DNA of 17,608 nt, from positions 1 to 17,608 of the forward strand of contig JAGBQP010000060.1 of the NCBI GenBank assembly GCA_017632825.1, written 5' to 3'. The position numbers and the translations under genes were made by a program. Below are positions 6,503 through 13,171 of this stretch, in pieces (position 1 is the stretch's first letter; the number at the start of each line of letters is the position of its first letter). Under the pieces are notes generated by a model that was not told the origin of the DNA, did not search any database, and was given only the letters and a program-made list of their open reading frames with translations. Origin of the DNA: Prevotella sp. (GTDB lineage: Bacteria > Bacteroidota > Bacteroidia > Bacteroidales > Bacteroidaceae).

Positions 6503-7056
6503 AGGAAAAAGTCATAGTTTTTCTTCTGGCGCTGCTCTGCTGCGCTTGTGAAGGCGACTACCCGTACAGTCGCCGTTACACTTGCCATTTTATGCTGAAG
6601 TACGAGCTACACTCGACAAGTCTTGCCTTTGCGGCCGTCAGGAGTGTTGGTATGTATGTCAGCATCACCACCAAGGGAGATGGCCGTACGACGGTGCGTC
6701 ACGTCTATGTGACCAGTCATGAGAAGGGAGCGACGACTGAGGACATCATAATCCGTAGTGATGAAGAGAACTACCGCATGTTCCAGTTGGGACGAAGTAA
6801 TGAGACTGGACTTATCGTCGGTTGTACGAACTTTAATGGTCCTGTGGCTTATGATCGTAGTTGTCCCAACTGTGACAATCTGCAGAAACTGGAGTTTACT
6901 GGAAATCGTCAGCAAGTGACCTGCAATGGATGTAAACGCACTTACTTGCTTGATACAGGTGGCATCATTAATGGTGCTTCAGGTGACCCGTTGCTGCTCT
7001 ATAAATGTCAGTTCGATGGGGCCTGGCTGACCATAACTAATGGTCTTAAACCTTAA
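6499..7056 (+). CDS. Lipoprotein with Rieske-like fold and two CxxC motifs
   Basis: The 185-residue product starts at a TTG overlapping the argH stop (TTGA). That start is chosen because it alone gives a complete lipoprotein signal: MKEKVIVFLLALLCCAC with the lipid-bearing Cys probably at 17. The C-terminal third resembles a Rieske domain: SCPNC (121-125), then VTCNGCKRTYLLDTGGIINGASGDPLLLY (140-168), matching the Rieske pattern of a second ligand loop, a short strand, tG, GpA, pL and a final strand. In true Rieske proteins the loops are CxH and CxxH; here they are CPNC and CNGC, so all four ligand positions are Cys. Zinc, or a different iron site, is more likely than a classic 2Fe-2S Rieske cluster. 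Residues 25-115 match nothing I recognise. No SD is visible, as expected for coupling to argH. Confidence 0.8.
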   Translation: MKEKVIVFLLALLCCACEGDYPYSRRYTCHFMLKYELHSTSLAFAAVRSVGMYVSITTKGDGRTTVRHVYVTSHEKGATTEDIIIRSDEENYRMFQLGRSNETGLIVGCTNFNGPVAYDRSCPNCDNLQKLEFTGNRQQVTCNGCKRTYLLDTGGIINGASGDPLLLYKCQFDGAWLTITNGLKP

Positions 7057-7070
7057 ATTGTGCAAAAACC

Positions 7071-7102
7071 TTTGGAGGTTACGGGAAATAAATGTACCTT
7101 TG
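7071..7102 (+). promoter_or_regulatory. Promoter of tRNA-Leu and probably the following operon
   Basis: TTTG (7071-7074), a 20-nt spacer and TACCTTTG (7095-7102) form an ideal Bacteroidetes promoter 38 nt before the tRNA-Leu gene. The leader holds two small inverted repeats: TTTGC/GCAAA (7099-7111) and CAAAGG/CCTTTG (7119-7141). Confidence 0.85.
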
Positions 7103-7140
7103 CGTCGCAAAAGCAGAACAAAGGTTACGATAGTGCCTTT

Positions 7141-7228
7141 GCCGCGATGGTGGAATGGTAGACACGAGGGACTTAAAATCCCTTGACCAGTGATGGTTGT
7201 GCGGGTTCGAGTCCCGCTCGCGGCACCA
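7141..7228 (+). tRNA. tRNA-Leu (anticodon TAA)
   Basis: This is a type II tRNA: acceptor GCCGCGA (7141-7147) with TCGCGGC (7218-7224), anticodon stem AGGGA/TCCCT around CTTAAAA (anticodon TAA at 7174-7176), a long variable arm (GACC/GGTT) and T arm GCGGG/CCCGC. CCA is encoded at 7226-7228, unlike the other tRNA genes in the window. No terminator is seen before the lipoprotein gene at 7275. Confidence 0.96.
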
Positions 7229-7274
7229 ATTATTTGAATAGGTTAGAATCTTTAAAATAATTACTATCAATAAT

Positions 7275-8954
7275 ATGCAGAAGAAACTTTTTTTCGTGTT
7301 GTCAGCTGCTGCTGTCGTGGTTCTGACAACGTCGTGCTCGAAACTGAAAGCACTGTCAGCAGACAATTTCAACGTTACCCCCAATCCTCTGGAGACTCAG
7401 CAGGGTGTCGTTCCTGCTACTATCAATGGCGTGTTCCCCGAGAAATATATGAAGAAAAAGGCTGTAGTCACCGTTACTCCCGAATTGCGTTATGCTGATG
7501 GACAGGTGGCCCAGGGACAGAGTGTCACATTCCAGGGCGAGAAGGTGCTGGGCAACGACCAGGTTATCAGCTATCTCCTTGGCGGTCGTTACACGATGAA
7601 GTCTAACTTCGCTTACCTTGATTGCAACAAGGCCGATATGTACCTGAAGTTTGTGGCCCGTATCGGTTCTAAGCCTCAGTATATTCCTGAGGTGAAGGTG
7701 GCCAATGGCGTTGTTGCTACCTCAGAACTCTATAAAAAGACACTGAAGTCGGCCCAGGCTGCCATAGCTCCAGATGCTTTCCAGCGTATCAACGCTCAGA
7801 AGCAGGAAGCCAGCGTGAAGTTCCTGATTCAGCAGGCCAACCTGCGTAAGAGCGAACTGAAGAACAACTCTGTACAGGAGTTTGTCCGCCTGCTCCAGCA
7901 GATTAATAATGATCGCGAGGGCTTGAACCTGAAGGATGTCGAGGTGTCTGCATATGCTTCACCTGATGGTGGATTCGCTCTGAATGAGAAACTGGCTGCC
8001 CAGCGTCAGAAAAATACACAGCAGTATGTAGAACAGCAGCTCAAGAGCGCTAAGCTTGGTAACGCTGCTGTTGATGCCAAGTACACGGCTGAGGACTGGG
8101 ACGGTTTCCAGGAACTGGTGAAGGCTAGCAACATTCAGGATAAGGACGTTATCCTGCGTGTCCTCTCTATGTATAAGGACCCCCAGGAGCGCGAGCAGCA
8201 GATTAAGAATATCAGCGCCGCCTTCCGTGAACTGGCTGACGGTATCCTGCCTCAGCTGCGCCGTTCGCGTATGATTATCAATTACGAGACTGTCGGTCGC
8301 AGCGACGAGCAGATTAACGCCCAATTCGGCACCGACCCCGGTAAGCTGAGCGTAGAGGAGCTTCTCTATGCTGCTACGCTGACGGAGAATGCTGACCAGA
8401 AGGAGAAAGTCTATAAGACAACGGCAGAGGTATATCCTGCCGATGCCCGTGCCCTTAACAATCTGGCTACTCTGGCTTACGCCAAGGGCAACCTGCAGCA
8501 GGCTCAGCAGTATGTGCAGCAAGCTCAGAAGGTCAATGCCAATCTGGCTGAGGTCAATGCTAACCTCGGTATGCTGGCACTGGCTAATGGTGATATCGAA
8601 GCCGCGCAGAACTATATTGCCAAAGCTACAGGAGCTAATGGTCTGGATGAGGTGCTGGGTAACCTCCATCTGGCTCAGGGCAACTATGCTCAGGCTGAGC
8701 AGGACTTCGAGAAGGTTTACTCGAACAGCGCTGCTCTGGCACAGATCCTGAATAAGAACTATGCTTCTGCTGCTGTAACGCTGAAGTATGTGAAGAACCC
8801 CGATGCAACTACCGATTACCTGAAGGCTATTCTTTCTGCCCGCATGGGTAATGTAGCTGAGGCTGCTGAGGCTCTTCGCGCTGCCGTCGCCAAAGATCCG
8901 TCATACGCTAAGTATGCTGCTACGGACCTGGAACTGGTGAAAGTGGCTAAGTAA
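7275..8954 (+). CDS. TPR lipoprotein with an OmpA-like segment
   Basis: The 559-residue product has a lipoprotein signal (LTTSC, Cys21). Residues about 25-160 form a beta-rich region. Residues about 175-260 resemble the OmpA peptidoglycan-associated fold, with VEVSAYASPDGGFALNEKLAAQR followed by a helix (NTQQYVEQQL). Residues about 360-555 are tetratricopeptide helices, for example ALNNLATLAYAKGNLQQAQQ and AEVNANLGMLALANGDIEAAQ. It probably sits on the periplasmic side of the outer membrane and links peptidoglycan and protein partners. Codon choice is strongly restricted (CTG, CAG, AAG, CGT), suggesting high expression. No good promoter is seen in the 46 nt after tRNA-Leu, so read-through from 7071-7102 is likely. 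Next gene starts 3 nt later. I do not know a characterised homologue. Confidence 0.85.
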   Translation: MQKKLFFVLSAAAVVVLTTSCSKLKALSADNFNVTPNPLETQQGVVPATINGVFPEKYMKKKAVVTVTPELRYADGQVAQGQSVTFQGEKVLGNDQVISYLLGGRYTMKSNFAYLDCNKADMYLKFVARIGSKPQYIPEVKVANGVVATSELYKKTLKSAQAAIAPDAFQRINAQKQEASVKFLIQQANLRKSELKNNSVQEFVRLLQQINNDREGLNLKDVEVSAYASPDGGFALNEKLAAQRQKNTQQYVEQQLKSAKLGNAAVDAKYTAEDWDGFQELVKASNIQDKDVILRVLSMYKDPQEREQQIKNISAAFRELADGILPQLRRSRMIINYETVGRSDEQINAQFGTDPGKLSVEELLYAATLTENADQKEKVYKTTAEVYPADARALNNLATLAYAKGNLQQAQQYVQQAQKVNANLAEVNANLGMLALANGDIEAAQNYIAKATGANGLDEVLGNLHLAQGNYAQAEQDFEKVYSNSAALAQILNKNYASAAVTLKYVKNPDATTDYLKAILSARMGNVAEAAEALRAAVAKDPSYAKYAATDLELVKVAK

Positions 8955-8957
8955 GCA

Positions 8958-9956
8958 ATGAAGCACTTCTATACTTTTATACTGCTCGCCCTGGTCGTAG
9001 TTTCCTGTGGTGCCCCCAGCGGACATTTCCGTTTGGAAGGTAAGCTTCGGAACTTCAACCAGGGTGAGTTCTATCTTTACAGTCTTGATGGCCGCGGAAG
9101 GTTAGACACCATCATCGTGTCGGAAGGACGTTTCTTCTATGAGGCGCCCATTGACGAGCCATCGGCTTTTTCACTCATTTTCCCCAACTACTCGGAAGTC
9201 CCAGTCTTTGCAGAGTCGGGTGTTACTGTTAAGTTGGACGGCGATGCCTCGCATCTGAAGGAAGTACGACTGAACGGTACGAAAGAGAACGAATTGATGA
9301 CGGAGTTCCGTCTGAAGGTGGCCGAGGCTACACCACCGCAAGCGCTAAAAGAGGCCGAAGCATTTGTTCACGCTCATCCTCAAACAGCAAGTAGCTTTTA
9401 TCTTCTTAACAAGTACTTTTTGATGAAGGCTAATCCCGACTACAAAAAGGCTACTACGTTGTGTAAGGAGATTGTTGAGGCACAGCCCGGCAACGAGCAG
9501 ATACAGTTACTGATGAAACAGTTGAAAGGGGTTCGGACGCTTGCCGAGGGGCAGAAGCTGCCATCGTTCTCAGCTGTTGACATCAAAGGACAGCGTGTCA
9601 GCAACGCTTCGCTCACTGGTGATGTGAATGTGATTACGGTCTGGGCTACTTGGAACTATGATTCTGGCAATATGATGCGGCAGTTACGTCAGCTGAAGAA
9701 GGATTTTGGTTCTCGTCTGGGACTTTTGAGCATCTCTGTCGATGCCAGCAAGAGCGAATGCCGTAAAATGTTAGACCGTGACTCGTTGACTTGGAGCGTC
9801 GTCTGCGACGGGCAAATGTTTGATACACCCGTTTTGACTCAGCTCGGTATTGCTGATATACCTTTTAATCTGTTGACTGATCGCTCCGGTAAGATTCTTG
9901 CCGTCAACCTTGATCAGACACGCATGAAGTTGCAGATTAAGAAAATACTCAAATAA
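8958..9956 (+). CDS. Thioredoxin-fold (TlpA-like) lipoprotein lacking the CxxC
   Basis: The 332-residue product has a lipoprotein signal (VVVSC, Cys17). The N-terminal part (about 22-105) looks like the DUF4369 beta domain common in Bacteroidetes TlpA-like proteins (FRLEGKLRNFNQGEFYLYSLDGRG). A helical linker (about 108-190) and a thioredoxin/AhpC-like domain (about 195-332) follow. In that domain the WxxWCxxC region reads WATWNYDS (229-236), so both redox cysteines are replaced; the cis-proline loop IADIPFNLL (P302) is kept. It therefore cannot do ordinary thiol-disulfide exchange, and a structural or binding role is likely. Start is 3 nt after the preceding TPR lipoprotein gene and comM follows 11 nt later, so these are cotranscribed. 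Confidence 0.85.
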   Translation: MKHFYTFILLALVVVSCGAPSGHFRLEGKLRNFNQGEFYLYSLDGRGRLDTIIVSEGRFFYEAPIDEPSAFSLIFPNYSEVPVFAESGVTVKLDGDASHLKEVRLNGTKENELMTEFRLKVAEATPPQALKEAEAFVHAHPQTASSFYLLNKYFLMKANPDYKKATTLCKEIVEAQPGNEQIQLLMKQLKGVRTLAEGQKLPSFSAVDIKGQRVSNASLTGDVNVITVWATWNYDSGNMMRQLRQLKKDFGSRLGLLSISVDASKSECRKMLDRDSLTWSVVCDGQMFDTPVLTQLGIADIPFNLLTDRSGKILAVNLDQTRMKLQIKKILK

Positions 9957-9967
9957 ATCTATATTCT

Positions 9968-11518
9968 ATGTTGGTAAAATCCTTCAGCGCTGCTGTTAAT
10001 GGCTTGGACGTCAATACCGTCACTGTCGAAGTAAGTATGTCGCGAGGGGTTCAGTTCCATCTGACAGGATTGGCTGATACGGCAGTGAGAGAAAGTTACG
10101 ACCGTATCAAGGCAGCCTTGATTAACAACGGGTTCAAAATGCCTGTAATGGATATCACTGTCAACCTGTCACCTGCTGATATTAAGAAGGAAGGCTCTGG
10201 CTATGACCTGCCTGTAGCTATAGGAATCTTAGCCGCCAGCAGCAAAGTTAATACCGGTCTGCTTGACCAGTTCATGTTGGTGGGCGAGTTGGGACTCGAC
10301 GGTCGTCTGCAACCTATTCGTGGTGCTCTTCCTATAGCCATCTGCGCTCGAAAGGAGAAGTTCAAAGGCTTGATTGTTCCCAAACAGAATATTCGCGAGG
10401 CAGCCGTTGTCAACCAATTAGACGTCTATGGTATGGAGACGCTCATGGATGTCATAAAGTTCCTGAATGGTGATACTCGTTACGAACCGACCGTCATTGA
10501 TACGCGCCGTGAGTTTTACGAACAACAGAATCAGTTTGATACTGATTTCAGCGATGTACGTGGACAGGAGAGTGTGAAGCGCGCTTTAGAGGTTGCCGCT
10601 GCTGGTGGTCATAACCTCATTATGATAGGTCCGCCGGGTAGTGGAAAGTCCATGTTGGCGAAACGCCTGCCGAGTATTCTGCCTCCTCTGTCACTGGCAG
10701 AGAGCCTGGAAACAACACAGGTTCACAGTGTTGCAGGCAAGCTGAACCGTAACACCAGTCTTATCAGTCAGCGCCCGTTCCGTGCCCCTCATCACACCAT
10801 CTCGCAGGTTGCTCTCGTTGGTGGTGGCAACAATCCCCAGCCTGGCGAGATTTCGCTGGCACACAATGGCGTGCTCTTTCTGGACGAAATGCCAGAACTG
10901 TCACGCAATGTCCTTGAGGTGTTGCGTCAGCCGTTGGAGGACCGGAAAATTACCATCAGTCGCGCAAAATACAATATTGAGTATCCCTGTTCGTTCATGC
11001 TTGTGGCCTCAATGAATCCCTGTCCCTGCGGCTACTATGGCGACCCTACACACCATTGTGTCTGTACCCCAGGCCAAATACAGCGTTATATGAATAAGAT
11101 TAGCGGTCCGCTCCTCGACCGCATTGATATTCATTGTGAGATACAGGCCGTGCCGTTCGCCCAGCTCTCACAAATGCAGCCTGGCGAGCCCAGCGAAAAG
11201 ATTCGTGAGCGCGTCATTGCTGCCCGAAAGATTCAAGAGGAGCGCTTCAAACCTTACAAAGGCATCCACTGTAATGCCATGATGACCGAGCGCATGCTCC
11301 ACGAATTTGCGGAGCCTGATGCTGCCTCAATGAATATGCTCCGTATGGCTATGGAACGCCTGAAGCTCTCCGCCCGTGCCTACAGTCGCATCCTCAAGGT
11401 TGCCCGTACCATCGCCGACCTTGCCGGCTCTGAGCAAGTGCAGTCGCAGCATATTGCCGAAGCTATTGGCTATCGCAGTCTCGACAGAGGAGACTGGGCA
11501 GAGAGAGGGATATCTTAA
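9968..11518 (+). CDS. comM: ComM/YifB-family AAA+ ATPase (Mg-chelatase-like)
   Basis: The 516-residue product has an N-terminal Lon-protease-like domain without a peptidase role (about 1-165), a central AAA+ domain with Walker A GPPGSGKS (221-228) and Walker B VLFLDE (302-307), and a Cys-rich NPCPCGYYGDPTHHCVC segment (350-366) typical of the family, then a C-terminal Mg-chelatase-like domain ending RSLDRGDW. ComM is a hexameric helicase that helps branch migration during natural transformation in some Proteobacteria; the family is widespread in species not known to be competent, where its task is unclear. It starts 11 nt after the thioredoxin-fold lipoprotein. Length is normal and all motifs are intact. 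Confidence 0.95.
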   Translation: MLVKSFSAAVNGLDVNTVTVEVSMSRGVQFHLTGLADTAVRESYDRIKAALINNGFKMPVMDITVNLSPADIKKEGSGYDLPVAIGILAASSKVNTGLLDQFMLVGELGLDGRLQPIRGALPIAICARKEKFKGLIVPKQNIREAAVVNQLDVYGMETLMDVIKFLNGDTRYEPTVIDTRREFYEQQNQFDTDFSDVRGQESVKRALEVAAAGGHNLIMIGPPGSGKSMLAKRLPSILPPLSLAESLETTQVHSVAGKLNRNTSLISQRPFRAPHHTISQVALVGGGNNPQPGEISLAHNGVLFLDEMPELSRNVLEVLRQPLEDRKITISRAKYNIEYPCSFMLVASMNPCPCGYYGDPTHHCVCTPGQIQRYMNKISGPLLDRIDIHCEIQAVPFAQLSQMQPGEPSEKIRERVIAARKIQEERFKPYKGIHCNAMMTERMLHEFAEPDAASMNMLRMAMERLKLSARAYSRILKVARTIADLAGSEQVQSQHIAEAIGYRSLDRGDWAERGIS

Positions 11519-11546
11519 CGGAATACAAAAAGCATTTTCTGGGGGG

Positions 11547-11563
11547 GCGTGAAATAATCACGC
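11547..11563. terminator. Weak hairpin between convergent comM and acyltransferase genes
   Basis: GCGTGA (11547-11552) pairs with TCACGC (11558-11563) around 5 nt, next to a run of seven G (11541-11547). A T7 run occurs only at 11582-11588, too far for a standard terminator in the comM direction. It sits between two convergent genes, so some terminating role is plausible but not shown. Confidence 0.35.
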
Positions 11564-11586
11564 ACACCTGGCTAACTATCATTTTT

Positions 11587-12801
11587 TTATTTGTTGCCAG
11601 AAAAATAGAGGGTTAGTTTCGGGAACCATCGTCTAATAAACATCAAAAGTAAAACGCATAGGAATGCGGTCACAATTGGGGATGTAAGATAACAGATAAA
11701 ATCTTCAAAACATGTATTGCCAGGGATGACAAAGTGTAATACATCTCTTATAAACCACAATGGAAGTCCTATTTGTGGCAAACGAACCCAATGGATGGCA
11801 TAAATAAAAAAGCAACTCGAAACTAATAATTTGTTGGGCTTGATGTTGTGCTTTCTAATAAATTTTGAGGCAATATAGAATGCTGTAAAAACACCTGTAC
11901 ATGCAAATAGAGGGTAGATGTTTTGTCCAATGACTGTATTTATACCATCATATATGGTGGTAGCTACAAGTAATATCATGCAAATAGGAACAAATAGCAG
12001 CTTGTATTTATCAACAAATTGAACGATGTTAATCTTGTTCAACGCTAAATATGCACCTGTAGAGAAATAAAAGAATGCTGTAATAGAGAACCCCGGCAAC
12101 AATGTCCAGATTCTTGAGATATAGGCAACGAATAGGATGCTGATGGCGAATAGGCCAAACTTCTTGATGACGTAGTAGATAATAGGTGTCAAGATTGTAA
12201 CAACTATCAAGTCTCTCAAAAACCAAAGAGGAAGATCATAAGGGCCGGTCATTCTCAAGTTTTCTCCAAGCCAATTGAGAGAAGTCGTATCCCATTCGTG
12301 ACAGTCATAGAATATACGCCAATTATTCGCTGTTATAAATGTTTGGACTTTTTCTATCGGATTTCCTTTTATGACCACTCCTGCCGTCATGGATAATGCA
12401 AATAATAAAAATGGAATGGCATTCCAAAGCAGGTAAGGGATAAATAGCGTTTTTATCCTGCTGTTCAACTTCTTTTTATACCCTTCCCAAGACCATTCTT
12501 GAAAATTGATGAAGAATAGGAATCCTGAGATAAAAAAGAATGTAGGAACTGCAATATGTGTAAGTACGTGTGAGAATAGTATTCCTATGATATTGTAAAT
12601 ACCATGTCCAGATAATACACTGAAATCGGCATCAATAAGATTGATGACGTTTGGACTCATGTGAATGAAAATAACCATTAGTGCCAGGGGAAACCTCAAT
12701 AAATCGATAGTTGCTGACTGAAGTTTGACGGAATCCATTCCAAGGTTTTGATTGTTTCTTTGGTTCATGAATAATTGGTGTGGTTGCTTCAGGCAAGCCA
12801 T
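11587..12801 (-). CDS. Acyltransferase family 3 integral membrane protein
   Basis: The 404-residue product is very hydrophobic, with about ten membrane segments. It opens with the family motif IDLLRFPLALMVIFIHMSPN, which holds the early Arg and the His that the family uses in catalysis. VPTFFFISGFLFF and RIKTLFIPYLLWNAIPF are also family hallmarks. Relatives move acetyl, succinyl or other acyl groups to surface polysaccharide, lipid or peptidoglycan sugars at the inner membrane. The start is uncertain: 12801 is the longest, while ATG codons at 12768 and 12738 also fit, and the last places the motif closest to the usual distance from the N-terminus. The gene is much more AT-rich than its neighbours, stands alone, and has its own promoter (12888-12856), which suggests horizontal gain. 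The acceptor is unknown. Confidence 0.88.
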   Translation of the reverse strand: MACLKQPHQLFMNQRNNQNLGMDSVKLQSATIDLLRFPLALMVIFIHMSPNVINLIDADFSVLSGHGIYNIIGILFSHVLTHIAVPTFFFISGFLFFINFQEWSWEGYKKKLNSRIKTLFIPYLLWNAIPFLLFALSMTAGVVIKGNPIEKVQTFITANNWRIFYDCHEWDTTSLNWLGENLRMTGPYDLPLWFLRDLIVVTILTPIIYYVIKKFGLFAISILFVAYISRIWTLLPGFSITAFFYFSTGAYLALNKINIVQFVDKYKLLFVPICMILLVATTIYDGINTVIGQNIYPLFACTGVFTAFYIASKFIRKHNIKPNKLLVSSCFFIYAIHWVRLPQIGLPLWFIRDVLHFVIPGNTCFEDFICYLTSPIVTAFLCVLLLMFIRRWFPKLTLYFSGNK

Positions 12802-12855
12802 TCCTTAACCGTATAGTTTCTGACGTTTCCTGTGGCTCCCTTGCAAATTCTTTTG

Positions 12856-12888
12856 CAAAGGTACACATTTTTACTGATAATCCATCAA
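12856..12888 (-). promoter_or_regulatory. Promoter of the acyltransferase gene
   Basis: On the minus strand TTG (12888-12886), a 22-nt spacer and TACCTTTG (12863-12856) fit the Bacteroidetes consensus, with the spacer at the long end. Transcription would begin near 12850, leaving a leader of about 50-110 nt depending on the start codon used. Confidence 0.6.
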
Positions 12889-12915
12889 GCAACCTCATGA
12901 ATTTAGAAAAAACAG

Positions 12916-12931
12916 ATTGTAAAGGTACAAT
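12916..12931. repeat. Palindrome ATTGTA-N4-TACAAT
   Basis: The perfect 6-bp arms around AAGG lie 28 bp upstream of the leftward -33 element. The size and position fit a dimeric regulator's operator. The right arm also contains a TACCTTTA sequence on the minus strand that is one base from a -7 box, so a second weak promoter is an alternative. Confidence 0.45.
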
Positions 12932-13005
12932 TGCAGTAAAGAAGTCTACCGCCACAATCAAAAAAGACAGTCAATTGTAGTTCATGAATGTCCACACAAC
13001 ATTGT

Positions 13006-13080
13006 GAAATATTCCATGAGTTTCGAAAAATACTCCATGAGTTTTGCGAAATACTCTATGAGTATTTGACGGAACTCATG
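13006..13080. repeat. Three-and-a-half tandem repeats with a 21-bp period
   Basis: The cores ATATTCCATGAG (13009), ATACTCCATGAG (13030) and ATACTCTATGAG (13051) are spaced exactly 21 bp apart. A partial copy (AACTCATG, 13073-13080) follows in phase with one base deleted. The third copy is a perfect inverted repeat, AAATACTC-TAT-GAGTATTT at 13049-13067, and the others are imperfect versions of it. The array ends about 54 bp upstream of the pafA -33 element. Two helical turns per unit would place bound dimers on one face of the DNA. Confidence 0.75.
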
Positions 13081-13133
13081 CCCCTTTTGCTACAGTAAAA
13101 TACAATAGGGACTATAAAAAACTATAATGTGTA

Positions 13134-13163
13134 TTGGGTGATGAAAAAAAAGTTGTATCTTTG
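13134..13163 (+). promoter_or_regulatory. Promoter of the pafA-like phosphatase gene
   Basis: TTG (13134-13136), 19 nt and TATCTTTG (13156-13163) match the Bacteroidetes consensus. The -7 box ends only 8 nt before the ATG at 13172, so the mRNA would have a leader of a few bases or none. Confidence 0.75.
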
Positions 13164-13171
13164 CAGTCGAT

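Larger units (their letters stand above)
12802..13171. other. 370-bp divergent intergenic region with operator-like repeats
   Basis: This gap between the leftward acyltransferase and rightward phosphatase genes holds both promoters, a palindrome (12916-12931), an inverted repeat TTGCAAA-ttct-TTTGCAA (12841-12858) overlapping the leftward start site, and a 21-bp-period repeat array (13009-13080). A 66-codon rightward reading frame across 12780-12980 overlaps the acyltransferase start and has no recognisable product; I do not call it a gene. Confidence 0.7.

Noticed and set aside
7079..7384. Leftward reading frame containing RERDSNPHNH
   Set aside because: It is antisense to tRNA-Leu and its promoter and has no gene-like support.
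7959..8669. 236-codon leftward frame opposite the TPR lipoprotein
   Set aside because: The plus-strand frame has a lipobox, TPR helices and strong codon bias; the antisense frame mirrors CAG/CTG-rich codons.
12780..12980. 66-codon rightward frame at the acyltransferase start
   Set aside because: It overlaps the start and promoter of the divergent gene, has no SD or promoter of its own that I can see, and no recognisable sequence.
13006..13080. Possible CRISPR array
   Set aside because: The 21-bp units are tandem without unique spacers and no cas genes are near; they fit operator repeats better.
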